From Ostreococcus lucimarinus CCE9901 (lineage: Eukaryota > Chlorophyta > Mamiellophyceae > Mamiellales > Bathycoccaceae), in contig NC_009372.1 of the NCBI RefSeq assembly GCF_000092065.1, forward strand, positions 85,387-149,386: 64,000 bases of DNA, given 5' to 3'. This document shows, in pieces, positions 20,163 through 28,694 of this stretch. The number at the start of each line of letters is the position of its first letter. The first letter of the stretch is position 1. The notes beneath the pieces are model-generated. The model searched no databases and was not told where the DNA came from. It worked only from the letters and a program-made list of their open reading frames with translations. The position numbers and the translations under genes were made by a program.

Positions 20163-20378
20163 GGTGCATGTATGTGACTTGAACCACTTAAATCGAGGAC
20201 GTTACCTTCGTCGACGGTGCGTCCTCGATCGAGCCCCCGAGTGCGGCAACGCGACCGCAGGTCCGCCACTTCGCGGCGTCAACTTGACGCGCGAGAGTCG
20301 AAGAATAAGCGCTTCACGCGTATCGATCGTTGTGTGAGGTAGTGGCTTAAACAGAAGACCAGGTGCGCTGGCAACTGA

Positions 20379-21401
20379 ATGGCTGAACTATCCACGGGGA
20401 AAGTCGAAACCGGCTTGGTGAGCCCAACGATGGGCGTTCGAACCGCCTCGCTGGCGTCGCGAAAGCATCAAGCGCTGGCGCTTTTCATCTTGACGATCCA
20501 AAACACCGCCTTGGTGCTCGTGACGAAGTTTTCGTATAGAAAATCTGCGACGCCTTACGTCGTGTCCACAGTCATCGCGAGCGCCGAGCTCGTCAAACTC
20601 GCTTTGAGCTATATTTTGTTGGTCGCGTCCGACGGACAAAGCGCCGCCCGGGACGCGCTCCGCGAGGTGCCGTCCAACGCGACGCGGCTCGCGGTCCCAT
20701 CCGTGCTGTACGTAATACAAAACAACCTCCTTTTCGAGGGCGTGCGGTTGCTGAGCCCGACCGCATACATGGTGTGTTCGCAGAGCAAAATTCTCACGAG
20801 CACGATTTGTAGCGTCTTGCTCCTAGGAACGCGAATCACGCGTAAACAATATGTAGCGTTGTTGGTCCTCGCGTGTGGGATGATCATGGTACAGAACGAA
20901 GAAGGACGTGGACGCGATTTGCCGTCGGATAGAGCGCAGGTGAGACAAACTGTGCGAGGTATGGTCGTCGTGCTCACCGCCGCGTTTACGTCTGGCTTCG
21001 CGGGGGCGTATTTAGAGAAAATGTACAAAGAAGTGGGCGCTCAAAAGCGATCGGTATGGTTCCGCAACGCACAACTGGCGTGCTTTTCACTTCCAGTGGC
21101 GTTGATCGGATCAGTGTGGCGCGATGGAGAGCGCTTGCGCGCGAACGAAAGCGTGTTTCAAGGATACGACGGCGTCGTGTTGCTCGTCATCGCGCTACAA
21201 GCCGCCGGTGGTTTAGTCGTCGCGGCGGTGTTGCGATACGCGGGAAACGTGCTCAAGTGCTTCGCCGTGTCTATTTCTATATGTAATTGCGCCCTCGCGA
21301 CGACGGTGTTTGCCAACGACGGACACAACCTGAGCGTTACGGCATCTCTCGGCATAGCGCTCGTCATCGGGTCGACGTTTCTTTATTCAAACGTAGTGTA
21401 G
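20379..21401 (+). CDS. Nucleotide-sugar transporter (SLC35A/CMP-sialate-UDP-galactose type)
   Basis: The 340-residue product is a hydrophobic protein with about ten membrane helices. TIQNTALVLVTKFSYRK near residue 45, VIASAELVKLALSY, VPSVLYVIQNNLLF and MVCSQSKILTSTICS are the conserved stretches of the SLC35A subfamily, which carries UDP-galactose, UDP-GlcNAc or CMP-sialate into the Golgi. The Lys in SQSKILTS is the usual substrate-contact residue. It supplies donor sugar to the surrounding transferases; the exact sugar cannot be told. It shares a short divergent promoter with the GT17-like gene and converges with the next gene. Confidence 0.85.
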   Translation: MAELSTGKVETGLVSPTMGVRTASLASRKHQALALFILTIQNTALVLVTKFSYRKSATPYVVSTVIASAELVKLALSYILLVASDGQSAARDALREVPSNATRLAVPSVLYVIQNNLLFEGVRLLSPTAYMVCSQSKILTSTICSVLLLGTRITRKQYVALLVLACGMIMVQNEEGRGRDLPSDRAQVRQTVRGMVVVLTAAFTSGFAGAYLEKMYKEVGAQKRSVWFRNAQLACFSLPVALIGSVWRDGERLRANESVFQGYDGVVLLVIALQAAGGLVVAAVLRYAGNVLKCFAVSISICNCALATTVFANDGHNLSVTASLGIALVIGSTFLYSNVV

Positions 21402-21538
21402 TGATTATATCATTCTGTGCGTTTAAACAAGAAAGATCAGGTATTTTCAAACGAGTGTAGCGGCGCGTTTTTATGCCTTCTATCTTCAAACGCGGAGCTA
21501 GAAATACCAAATCTCATCGACGCTACTAGAGTTCCTCA

Positions 21539-22375
21539 TCAGACTGATCGATATTCATCCGTAAATTCGATTTGACTACCGACTAAACTCGATGCTAGAG
21601 ACCGCCGTGCTACATCGCACGGTTCCGTTTGGCAGTAATCGCGTCGAATTGACAAACACGCCGAGTCTTCACATCGAAATATGGTACCTCGATAAACTTC
21701 GCCCGCTGCAGTGCTCAGTTTACCGACTTGGTAACTCGCAGACGCCATCTGTATTCTACACTCCGACCACGACCAACGATCGCCGCATGTATTCTCGCTC
21801 GGTGGGTGGGTACTGATACAATTTTCGTATGCATTTGCCATCGTAGCGAAACTATCCAAGGCTTCTCTCGGTATGATGGTGAACGTGTCCGTCATAAAAG
21901 AAACTTCTCGACCTGATCCAACACTATTCCCGTCCACTTCGTCGCGATAGATCACCATTCCATTGAGAACAAGATTTCTTTTAAGCCCATACCACGTCTC
22001 TCCAGGCGGCAGTCTAGCGTAATATTCTATGTCTGTCCTCGTCAGGATGAAGTGATCGAACTCAACGTCACTTCGATTTCCGTACGCTTGTACGTCTCGC
22101 AAACACTCGCGCTGTCGATAAACTTGGGGATACCCTGCAGAAACGCACCCTACCTCGCCTACGCGCCCGTGTGGTTCCACGTCGTAGACGCGCAGAGATT
22201 CTAGCGAGAACCAAGAACGTAGCTCGGTTTCGACGTCGACGTTCACGCCCTTCTTATCAAGATGTAGAAATACGTGGACTTTTCCGCCGATCAAAAGTGG
22301 AGCAAGTACGGCGTCGTATATATGATCTTGGATATCCTTGCGCACGAGAGTGCGCACCTGACCAACGATGCACAC
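21539..22375 (-). CDS. DUF7796-like putative glycan protein
   Basis: The frame begins at VCIVGQVRTLVRKDIQDHIY (a GTG codon at 22375), continues through HVFLHLDKKGV, and has FDHFILTRTDIEYYARLPPG, typical of a GT-A-like fold where TRTD carries the acidic pair; WYGLKRNLVLNGMVIYRDE follows. Such proteins (DUF7796 type) are common in algae and are thought to be glycosyltransferases. There is no in-frame ATG upstream before a TGA near 22480. An ATG at about 22466 opens a neighbouring frame, so either the 5' end has a one-base shift or the start lies in an unseen exon. Length with the in-frame part is at least 278 residues. Confidence 0.5.
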   Translation of the reverse strand: MCIVGQVRTLVRKDIQDHIYDAVLAPLLIGGKVHVFLHLDKKGVNVDVETELRSWFSLESLRVYDVEPHGRVGEVGCVSAGYPQVYRQRECLRDVQAYGNRSDVEFDHFILTRTDIEYYARLPPGETWYGLKRNLVLNGMVIYRDEVDGNSVGSGREVSFMTDTFTIIPREALDSFATMANAYENCISTHPPSENTCGDRWSWSECRIQMASASYQVGKLSTAAGEVYRGTIFRCEDSACLSIRRDYCQTEPCDVARRSLASSLVGSQIEFTDEYRSV

Positions 22376-22751
22376 CGCGAAAGTCGGCGCGTGTGCTTTC
22401 GGCGCGTCGTCTGCTGTTCGATCGCCCGGTTGGTCAACGCGCAGGTGTGAAGAACCGCGACGTCCATGGTTTTTTCACCCGAGCGGCGAGCGTTAACGCT
22501 CAGCTTCCGATCATGAGCATTAATCCGTCGTGCGCATGCGAATGCCGTCTCAAAGTGGAGGCGTGGTATCTACATTCCGACTGGTTAAACGTGCCGCCGA
22601 CTCGTAATTCGAGTCACGTATCATCGGCCTTTTTTTCTTCTCTCAGCAAGGGCGTGCAAGGCACGTCAGTCGACGACGATCGTTTTAAAAAACCGCACAC
22701 TGCGCACGCGTGCATGCCACTAAATCTCTATCTTCGAAGCCGCGCGCGCGC

Positions 22752-23795
22752 ATGGGATCGCGTAAGCAACGCGTCGCCGTTGTCCTGGCGCTCGTTGCCC
22801 TCGTCGCTGGAGGTGGACTAGTGAAACAGCTGGACACGCGCGGGTGTTCGAAAGATACTTCAGCCGCGACGGTAAGTGGCGCTTCGTCATCAGCTCAACC
22901 ACGCTCGACGGGAGCTGAATCGCGAGACAATAAACGCGAGACGCCACCTATCGATGCTGTCTCCGCGACGAAGATTGATGATCGAGCTGAAAAGTACGCT
23001 ATAATCGTCCCTATGCACGCCGTCACGCAGCTCGAAGTCATGAAAACCACGTGGAAAATATTTCCACCTTGCGCTGCCGATGCGCGAGCCGCACAAATAA
23101 TTGATTTGATTTTCTTATCCGACGTAGACCTCTCGTCGCTCGACGTCACAGGGGGTCACTGCTTTCAGCGAGTGTATCGCCTGCGACCGTTCATCCCGAG
23201 CTGCTACAACGTATACGCACAAGCACCACCGTATTGCTTCTTCACGATGATACTTCATCTCGACTTAGACCGTACGTACGACGCCATACTTCAAGTAGAA
23301 GCTGATTCCGTGCCCGTGAAATCCAATTGGTTGGACGCCGCCGTGGAAAACATATTAAAGCCGACATCGGGCGAAGTGTGGATACACGCAGCGAAAAATG
23401 AACGCGGTGGAAACAATTTCAACGGTAATGGCGCGTACAACTTGCAAAATGACGAATTTCGTCAATTCATAATAGGTTACAGGGAATGGTTTTACACAAA
23501 GGCGGTCAACTCTGGCGACACGGCGTTCGATACAAACATGATTACGTTTGCAAAAGAAGTGGGGTCTTTCGGAAATTTCTCCAACACGCATCTGCGTGCG
23601 TCGAAAAGTCTTCGGAACTGCGATCTCATGTCCCTGACAGCGTGTCGGTCGGCGGTGGATGCGTCCACGTGGGGCGGCGCGACGCCTGAAGCTCTTTTCG
23701 TTCACAGTCACGATCTGAAAGATCCTTCGCGAGTGAGGAGTCAAATCTTGGTGGAAATGCTTGGTAGAGACGATGGTATACGGCAATTCAAATGA
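22752..23795 (+). CDS. Putative GT-A type glycosyltransferase, type II membrane protein
   Basis: From ATG 22752 the product has 347 residues with an immediate signal anchor (MGSRKQRVAVVLALVALVAG). The stem is Ser/Thr-rich to about residue 75. The catalytic part has KYAIIVPMHAV, LHLDLDRTYDAILQVEADSV with an acidic LQVEADS that stands in the place of a DxD motif, and NFNGNGAYN, a conserved feature of related algal transferases (NGNAIY type). The GT family number is not clear. The gene ends only 13 bases from the convergent fragment on the other strand. Confidence 0.6.
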   Translation: MGSRKQRVAVVLALVALVAGGGLVKQLDTRGCSKDTSAATVSGASSSAQPRSTGAESRDNKRETPPIDAVSATKIDDRAEKYAIIVPMHAVTQLEVMKTTWKIFPPCAADARAAQIIDLIFLSDVDLSSLDVTGGHCFQRVYRLRPFIPSCYNVYAQAPPYCFFTMILHLDLDRTYDAILQVEADSVPVKSNWLDAAVENILKPTSGEVWIHAAKNERGGNNFNGNGAYNLQNDEFRQFIIGYREWFYTKAVNSGDTAFDTNMITFAKEVGSFGNFSNTHLRASKSLRNCDLMSLTACRSAVDASTWGGATPEALFVHSHDLKDPSRVRSQILVEMLGRDDGIRQFK

Positions 23796-23807
23796 GTATG
23801 CTTGCGA

Positions 23808-24171
23808 CTATTGAGTTTTCGACATGCTGATGATTTCTTCGTACAGGGCGTCCCACGCCGCCGGAAGCGCTCGCCCGCACTTATCGAGAAGAGTGTACGG
23901 ACAGCGGACACCCATGGCAACATTATTCACGCGTATCGGACGCAGATCTGCATCAAACAAATCTTTATTCAACGCATAACGATTTACTTGCCGCTGCTGC
24001 ATGGTCACTTCTAATTGACCGATGCGTAGGACCTCCTTGAAGTTTGGAGTCTCTGTATGCAAGAACATCGTGTCGCCGCAGTCGCCCAAAACGCCAACTT
24101 CCACATAACTCTGCGCTCTCAAAATCGAGCGGACGTCCTCCTTCGGTCGCGCGATGGTGAAAATGTGAACC
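23808..24171 (-). pseudogene. 3' fragment of a conserved algal glycan gene
   Basis: The minus-strand frame is open from HIFTIARPKEDVRSILRAQ to the stop and ends GDTMFLHTE, RIGQLEVTMQQRQVNRYALN, RPIRVNNVAMGVRCPY. It looks like the last ~120 residues of a well-conserved protein. In the same frame two stop codons lie just upstream, and 150 bases further on the DNA is interrupted by a palindrome, a foldback element and a solo LTR. No start codon or earlier domain is found, so this is probably the tail of a gene cut by mobile DNA. An upstream exon joined at the AG near 24170 is possible. Confidence 0.45.
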
Positions 24172-24311
24172 TATAAAACCGCGCGTGTGCGTCGTACGAC
24201 GCCGAAGTGCTAGTAAATGTTGCCCACTCCGACTGCACCGGTCGTTCTCACGCGTCCATCGACGCCGATACGCGCCGCGTCGCGGTATGCGTTTATCGAA
24301 AAAGTCTGAAT

Positions 24312-24335
24312 GACCCCCTGAAATTTCAGGGGGTC
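24312..24335. repeat. 24-bp perfect palindrome
   Basis: The half-site GACCCCCTGAAA is followed directly by its reverse complement. The same GACCCCCTGAAA word opens the foldback element 12 bp to the right, so this appears to be a minimal form of that element's terminal repeat. Confidence 0.7.
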
Positions 24336-24347
24336 TATGAGTCACTA

Positions 24348-24590
24348 GACCCCCTGAAATGTCAGATACTTTCTAGACCGTCTAGAAAGTGTCTGCGAGC
24401 TATACCTTATAAATTGTGATCAATCGGGCCTAGTGCGTCGATAAGTGATGATGATTACAAGGAGCTATCATTGATTAGTTCATTAATGAGTGTTAACTCG
24501 TCAATTAGTCATCCTAGGTTAACTAGGGGAAGCTATACTTCATATTTTACTCTTCAGATTTCTAACAGTGTCTGACATTTCCAGGGGGTC
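24348..24590. mobile_element. Foldback mini-element split by a solo LTR
   Basis: The outer ends are inverted repeats of about 31 bp (GACCCCCTGAAATGTCAGAT... against its near complement ending CAGGGGGTC). Removing the LTR and one copy of the 5-bp target duplication leaves a ~64-bp sequence that is almost one hairpin, centred on TCTAGACCGTCTAGA. It has no coding capacity. Confidence 0.65.
24394..24567 (-). mobile_element. Solo LTR of a copia-type retrotransposon, with 5-bp target duplication
   Basis: This 174-bp unit is nearly identical to the LTR at 55885-56059. In its own orientation it begins TGTTAGAAATCTG and ends ATAGCTCGCA (TG...CA). It is flanked on both sides by GTGTC (24389-24393 and 24568-24572), an exact target-site duplication of the length expected for Ty1/copia integrase. 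The inside of the element has been lost, as happens by recombination between LTRs. Confidence 0.85.
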
Positions 24591-24741
24591 GAATCAGTAA
24601 GATCCGTGTTCATGCCTAGAGATTTGAGCGCTCGGTGACAGCGGCAGCTTCCTGAAACGCTCCTCCAGACCCGGACGAGAGCGAGCCGTGAAGCCGTGCG
24701 CAAAAGTTCGGCGGTCGTCGATAGGTCTGGCAACGTCGGTC

Positions 24742-25674
24742 ATGCGTTGGTTGAGGGGACGTGGTGTCAAGGCGATAATGTGCGTCGCCCTTGTCGCAGG
24801 TTTCGCCAAGGTACCAGATCTGCACGTCAATAAGTATACTATGACACAGACACTGCAAGGCGACGGCTTTGGTTCACAGTTTCAAAATATCACATCTACC
24901 GCGGCTGCTCTGCACGTCAATAAGTGTACTATGACACAGACACTGCAAGGCGACGGCTTTGGTTCACAGTTTCAAAATATCATATCTACCGCGGTTTTCG
25001 CTCAAACCTTGAACAAACACTTTTGCGTGACCCCTATCGAAAGCATGGAGCACAACTACGACAATCGCTCAACGTTCCTTCGAGAAGTCAGCGAACTGAT
25101 TAATTTACCAGTACTTTCAAGTCAAGAGGACATGGACATTGAAAAGTGCGAGGTTAAAAAAGGCTGGCTGGATAGCTACATAGTTCAGGAAGCAAATCAG
25201 TTGGACGTTCGTACAAAATTGGGTAACATTCGAAAGCAGTTCTTGGGTAACAAGCGCTCGTTGTCGGAACTTCGTAAACACGCTGCCGTGCACATCAGGA
25301 GGCAGAATTCTTTTGATAATCGAAACACTGTTTCTCATGATGAAGTCGTGTGCTTTGTGATGAGGGAAATTCTCACTCAAAACAGCAATATTCAGTTTCA
25401 TGTATTTAGCCAGGGCGATATTTCGGAGTTTTGGCGCTACCAGAACGATTCAAGAATCGTCCTACGTCTCGACGAACCCATCAACGTGACGTTCACTGAA
25501 ATGGTTGTCGCCAAAATTTTGGTCACAGCCACGTCGTCATTTAGCTATGCAGCAGCACTTCTCTCAGAGGGTGAGATATGGGCCCCAAGACCGTTCTGGC
25601 ACAACTACCCTTCCTTCTGGAAGACATATCAGCTTTCTCGTACATTGTCTAACTTTGAGACATGCCTACCATGA
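24742..25674 (+). CDS. Fucosyltransferase-like glycosyltransferase with internal tandem duplication
   Basis: From ATG 24742 the product has 310 residues with a weak signal anchor (AIMCVALVAGFA). TLQGDGFGSQFQNIISTAVF opens the GT-B fold of the alpha-1,2/1,6 fucosyltransferase superfamily (family form GxGxQ...). It occurs twice, because a 90-bp unit (24820-24909 and 24910-24999) is tandemly duplicated in frame. HAAVHIRRQNSF matches the HxRR donor-binding motif and FHVFSQGDISEF, SSFSYAAALLSEGEIW the late donor loop. The duplication adds 30 residues at the start of the catalytic domain and may harm folding. The foldback/LTR cluster ends about 150 bases upstream. Confidence 0.7.
   Translation: MRWLRGRGVKAIMCVALVAGFAKVPDLHVNKYTMTQTLQGDGFGSQFQNITSTAAALHVNKCTMTQTLQGDGFGSQFQNIISTAVFAQTLNKHFCVTPIESMEHNYDNRSTFLREVSELINLPVLSSQEDMDIEKCEVKKGWLDSYIVQEANQLDVRTKLGNIRKQFLGNKRSLSELRKHAAVHIRRQNSFDNRNTVSHDEVVCFVMREILTQNSNIQFHVFSQGDISEFWRYQNDSRIVLRLDEPINVTFTEMVVAKILVTATSSFSYAAALLSEGEIWAPRPFWHNYPSFWKTYQLSRTLSNFETCLP
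24820..24999 (+). repeat. Two tandem 90-bp units inside the fucosyltransferase-like gene
   Basis: The run starting CTGCACGTCAATAAG recurs exactly 90 bp later. About 78 bases match with two or three substitutions (for example TATACT against TGTACT), the last ~11 bases of each unit differ. The 30-codon period keeps the reading frame. Confidence 0.85.
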
Positions 25675-26986
25675 TACCAGTTTTAATTGTGGGGTGTTAA
25701 TGCTATCGTTTGTGAGACACACTCGAGCGCCCTGTAGACTACTCGACTCTATCGCAGTACAAGTTCAGACAACACCAGGCAGAGGGCGTAGGCTAAGCCC
25801 CTTTTGCCCGTTCCCTCTGCCGCACTCTAAGAGCCTACTGCTGTCACAATGGTGCACGCGCTAGTAAGTATATTTTTCCTTCGGGGGTAACCTAGGCGAG
25901 TTTTTCTTATTCTAAAGCTAGTTAGTCAGAGTACTTTTTTATTTTGTGATGGTGACCGAATACAGCGAACACGGTGAAGTCGTCACGTGTGCAAGTCAGT
26001 GGCAGTGGCGGGTTAATGACTTTTCTAGATGAATTCTTTAGTTTGTACAATTCATTGGACATCGATGACCATGTTGATTGGCAGATGTTTAGCACTGCAT
26101 TACACGAGTACGTGTTGCTGCTTTGAAAACAATCGGTGGTGACGATTTGTGAGACGAAACAAGGAGCGTATATCTGTGACGTCAGAATACGACGATGCAC
26201 GGCATAACATCTTGGAAATTGAGCGCACGTGAACTCTCTGACATAGCACTGCATCGCAAGAATCTCTTAGTCGTCGTTGAGCGTTGTAAAACACCACACG
26301 CGCGTCAGCGTACATTGTCTGTACAAACTGTCAAATTGTGATTGCGTGAGTACTTTGACGCTCAAGTGAAATCGAAGAAAAAATCCAGGTCCAACATGTT
26401 ATTCAAAACAACTTATTCATGCGTGTAAGTGCATGCAATGGCCGAAAGAGTCAGCGTTGCGGAATCCAGTCAAAGCAAGTTCAGGCTTCCTCAAAACGTT
26501 TAACATAATTTTTTGAATTCTATTCCCGGGTCCATTGGGCGTGAGGGTCGGCGCCACGTTTGCGAAACAGTCAAAATCACGCATGTCGACGAATCATGAC
26601 TCATCACGCAGTCCCTCCGCCCCAGCATGATGTTCTGAAATCTGTGACGATCTTTGACGACCGAGTGCGCCGTCGACACGTGCTGCACACCGCTGGAAAT
26701 CGGTGAACGATGTTAAAACGAGTGTTGAACGCGTGATCGTCGTTTCACAAGCGCGTGCACGGGTCGTGTGCGATCGCTCGCTCATCAGATGACGCATTTC
26801 TGAAAATGGGCGAAATAATGTGCGTGTATGTAACCAGTCACTAAAGTGCCTACCTAGGTTACGATTTTGTCAGTTTCGGATCAAAACCGATTGCTGATGG
26901 TGATCTTGATTATGAGCGCGCACAGAGCTGATTCTACCATCATAACGAATCATCCTGACACTTTCTTCACCACGAACTGTCTGTCT
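25675..26986. other. Gene-free 1.3-kb stretch with a hairpin and a dispersed repeat
   Basis: No coding sequence is convincing. At 25778-25821 GGCAGAGGG pairs perfectly with CCCTCTGCC across a 26-base loop. At 25877-25900 the word TCCTTCGGGGGTAACCTAGG followed by CGAG is repeated at 39564-39587. GTAACCTAGG also recurs inverted near 26853. These suggest decayed mobile DNA. Confidence 0.5.
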
Positions 26987-28195
26987 CTACAACCCCTGGC
27001 AGAGCACTTGAGCAACATGCCGCATGTGGCGAAATCGCATGTTCAAGAATAAATCGTCGGCGCAATCATGATTCAAACCTCTTGGGAGGTATTCAAAGCC
27101 CAACGAGGTGATAAAGTCGCGAAGTTCATGCTCGCCATGCTGATCAGCGTAGCCGGTAACCACTAGCTCCGGTTGAATCCAGACAACTCGTTTCGATAGC
27201 CAATGCCGAGCCCCTTTGATAATCTCTAAGTCATGGCCCTGTGCGTCAATCTTCAACATGTCGATATATTGGACGCGGCCACCTTGAACACCTAGAGACT
27301 CTGACTTTGGAACTGACACGGACCAAGGCAGAAGGGTAAAGAAATCATGAAGATTCCAAACAGGGACCTGAATTTCATTCTGCACGTCAAACTTGACCGG
27401 TTTGTGTAAGCTTGATGTCCCTGGATCACCAGCGGTCGCGTAAAATGTCTGCAAGTGTAGAGGAGAAGAGCCCATCGCCACACAAGATAAAAAGTAGCGT
27501 TTGCCAACTAAGTCCAACGGCACACAGAGGTCTCCTGTGGAGCAAGCACAACCCTTCAGTATGTTCTTGCAACTTGTCGGATTAGGCTCAAACGCAAAAA
27601 CTGTCAGCTGATCCGGATCGGAAGTGCTGCTGAACCATAAGGCGGAGTTTGGAGCGTTGTAAGACTCACCAATAGATATTTTCACACGCCGCGTATGCCT
27701 CGGCAGTGCAATTTTTCCACGCCGCAGGTGCACTGGAAGTAAGGCACGCGTGGCGTGACGAGTGCGCGAGATATCTTTGATACGTTCGGCCCCTACGAGT
27801 GGATCACTTTTTGGTTCTTCACAGCTACTCCCAAGTGAGTCGCTGTACGATTCAGTCACAGGAAGTCCGCGTGCTGACGCAAACGCAAGGAGTACGAGCG
27901 AACCCAGCGAACCGAGCAAACAGCCCGCAACCAACCTAAATTTCATACTGAATTTCATTCTGACAGGGACTCGCACGTTCTCGTGTCGCTTAAAGCCCGT
28001 ATTTTGCTCCATCTCTTCGCGGTCTAAATACTGTATAAAGTGGGTGTGTAGTACGCTCTTTTCCGTTCTTCGGCCTGGGTGTTCAGTATGCTGTTTCCGG
28101 TCTTCAGTTTCTTCATCTCGACGGCTTCGGGGCGACCACTTTGGCCGGCGACGAGTTTGCCCTGTACCATAGGACATCGTGGCCGCACACAGCAT
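26987..28195 (-). CDS. FkbM-type methyltransferase with membrane anchor
   Basis: The frame gives 402 residues from ATG 28195; a later ATG near 27960 (MKFSMKFRLVAGCLLGSLGS) begins directly before the signal anchor and may be the true start. The SAM domain is of FkbM type: KISIGESYNAP in place of motif I, LTVFAFEPNPTSCKNI (ribose-binding Glu), and YIDMLKIDAQGHDLEIIKG, the FkbM core where the usual E-G pair is Q-G. VVWIQPELVV follows. Family members O-methylate sugars. The glycine-rich motif I is weak, so activity is less certain. It diverges from the transporter-STELLO gene. Confidence 0.7.
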   Translation of the reverse strand: MLCAATMSYGTGQTRRRPKWSPRSRRDEETEDRKQHTEHPGRRTEKSVLHTHFIQYLDREEMEQNTGFKRHENVRVPVRMKFSMKFRLVAGCLLGSLGSLVLLAFASARGLPVTESYSDSLGSSCEEPKSDPLVGAERIKDISRTRHATRALLPVHLRRGKIALPRHTRRVKISIGESYNAPNSALWFSSTSDPDQLTVFAFEPNPTSCKNILKGCACSTGDLCVPLDLVGKRYFLSCVAMGSSPLHLQTFYATAGDPGTSSLHKPVKFDVQNEIQVPVWNLHDFFTLLPWSVSVPKSESLGVQGGRVQYIDMLKIDAQGHDLEIIKGARHWLSKRVVWIQPELVVTGYADQHGEHELRDFITSLGFEYLPRGLNHDCADDLFLNMRFRHMRHVAQVLCQGL

Positions 28196-28694
28196 TTCGA
28201 GGCCTATATATTATAATATCTCTTGTTTTTGTCAGAGGCCTATTTCTCAGAAACATCGTGTCCTTATGCGAAAATGAGGTGGATTAAGAGATGCGAAATT
28301 CGAAAATAGAATCGGCGATTTATTCCGATAAGGGCCGTTTTTTCCCACATCGGAATGAATCGGGCCTTTGTATTCCGAAAAGATACTTGTCAAAATAGCG
28401 CGACTCGTCACGTGACGAGTTAATTTTAGGGGGTCCTATTCCGACAACGCTATTCCGGCTATCTCTTTTGAAAAACTAGCGACGCGAAATGAAGACGCGC
28501 AGTCGCCCCACTAGTGCGCGTCACTTGTTGAACTCGTTCTTCACCGAACGGGGTTTTAAAGACGTACATGTGTCCTCAGGGAACCGCATGCGGATTGTCG
28601 TCGATCTCCTTTGACCTCGGACGCTGAGGCCTCGGACCTTAAAGTCCCCGCTTCCGACGTAAAAAGTTCTGTCAGTGCGAGTTTTAGCCACGCT
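28196..28694. promoter_or_regulatory. Divergent promoter region, 0.5 kb
   Basis: This lies between the start codons of the FkbM gene (minus) and the transporter-STELLO gene (plus). It has a TATATATTATAATATC stretch at about 28204-28220, the palindromic CGTCACGTGACG word (E-box/G-box core CACGTG) near 28408, and repeated ATTCCGA words. No gene is seen. Confidence 0.4.

Noticed and set aside
25877-26863. A ~1-kb transposon bounded by GTAACCTAGG and its inverted copy
   Set aside because: The match is only 10 bases and partly self-palindromic (CCTAGG); no longer terminal repeat or target duplication was found.
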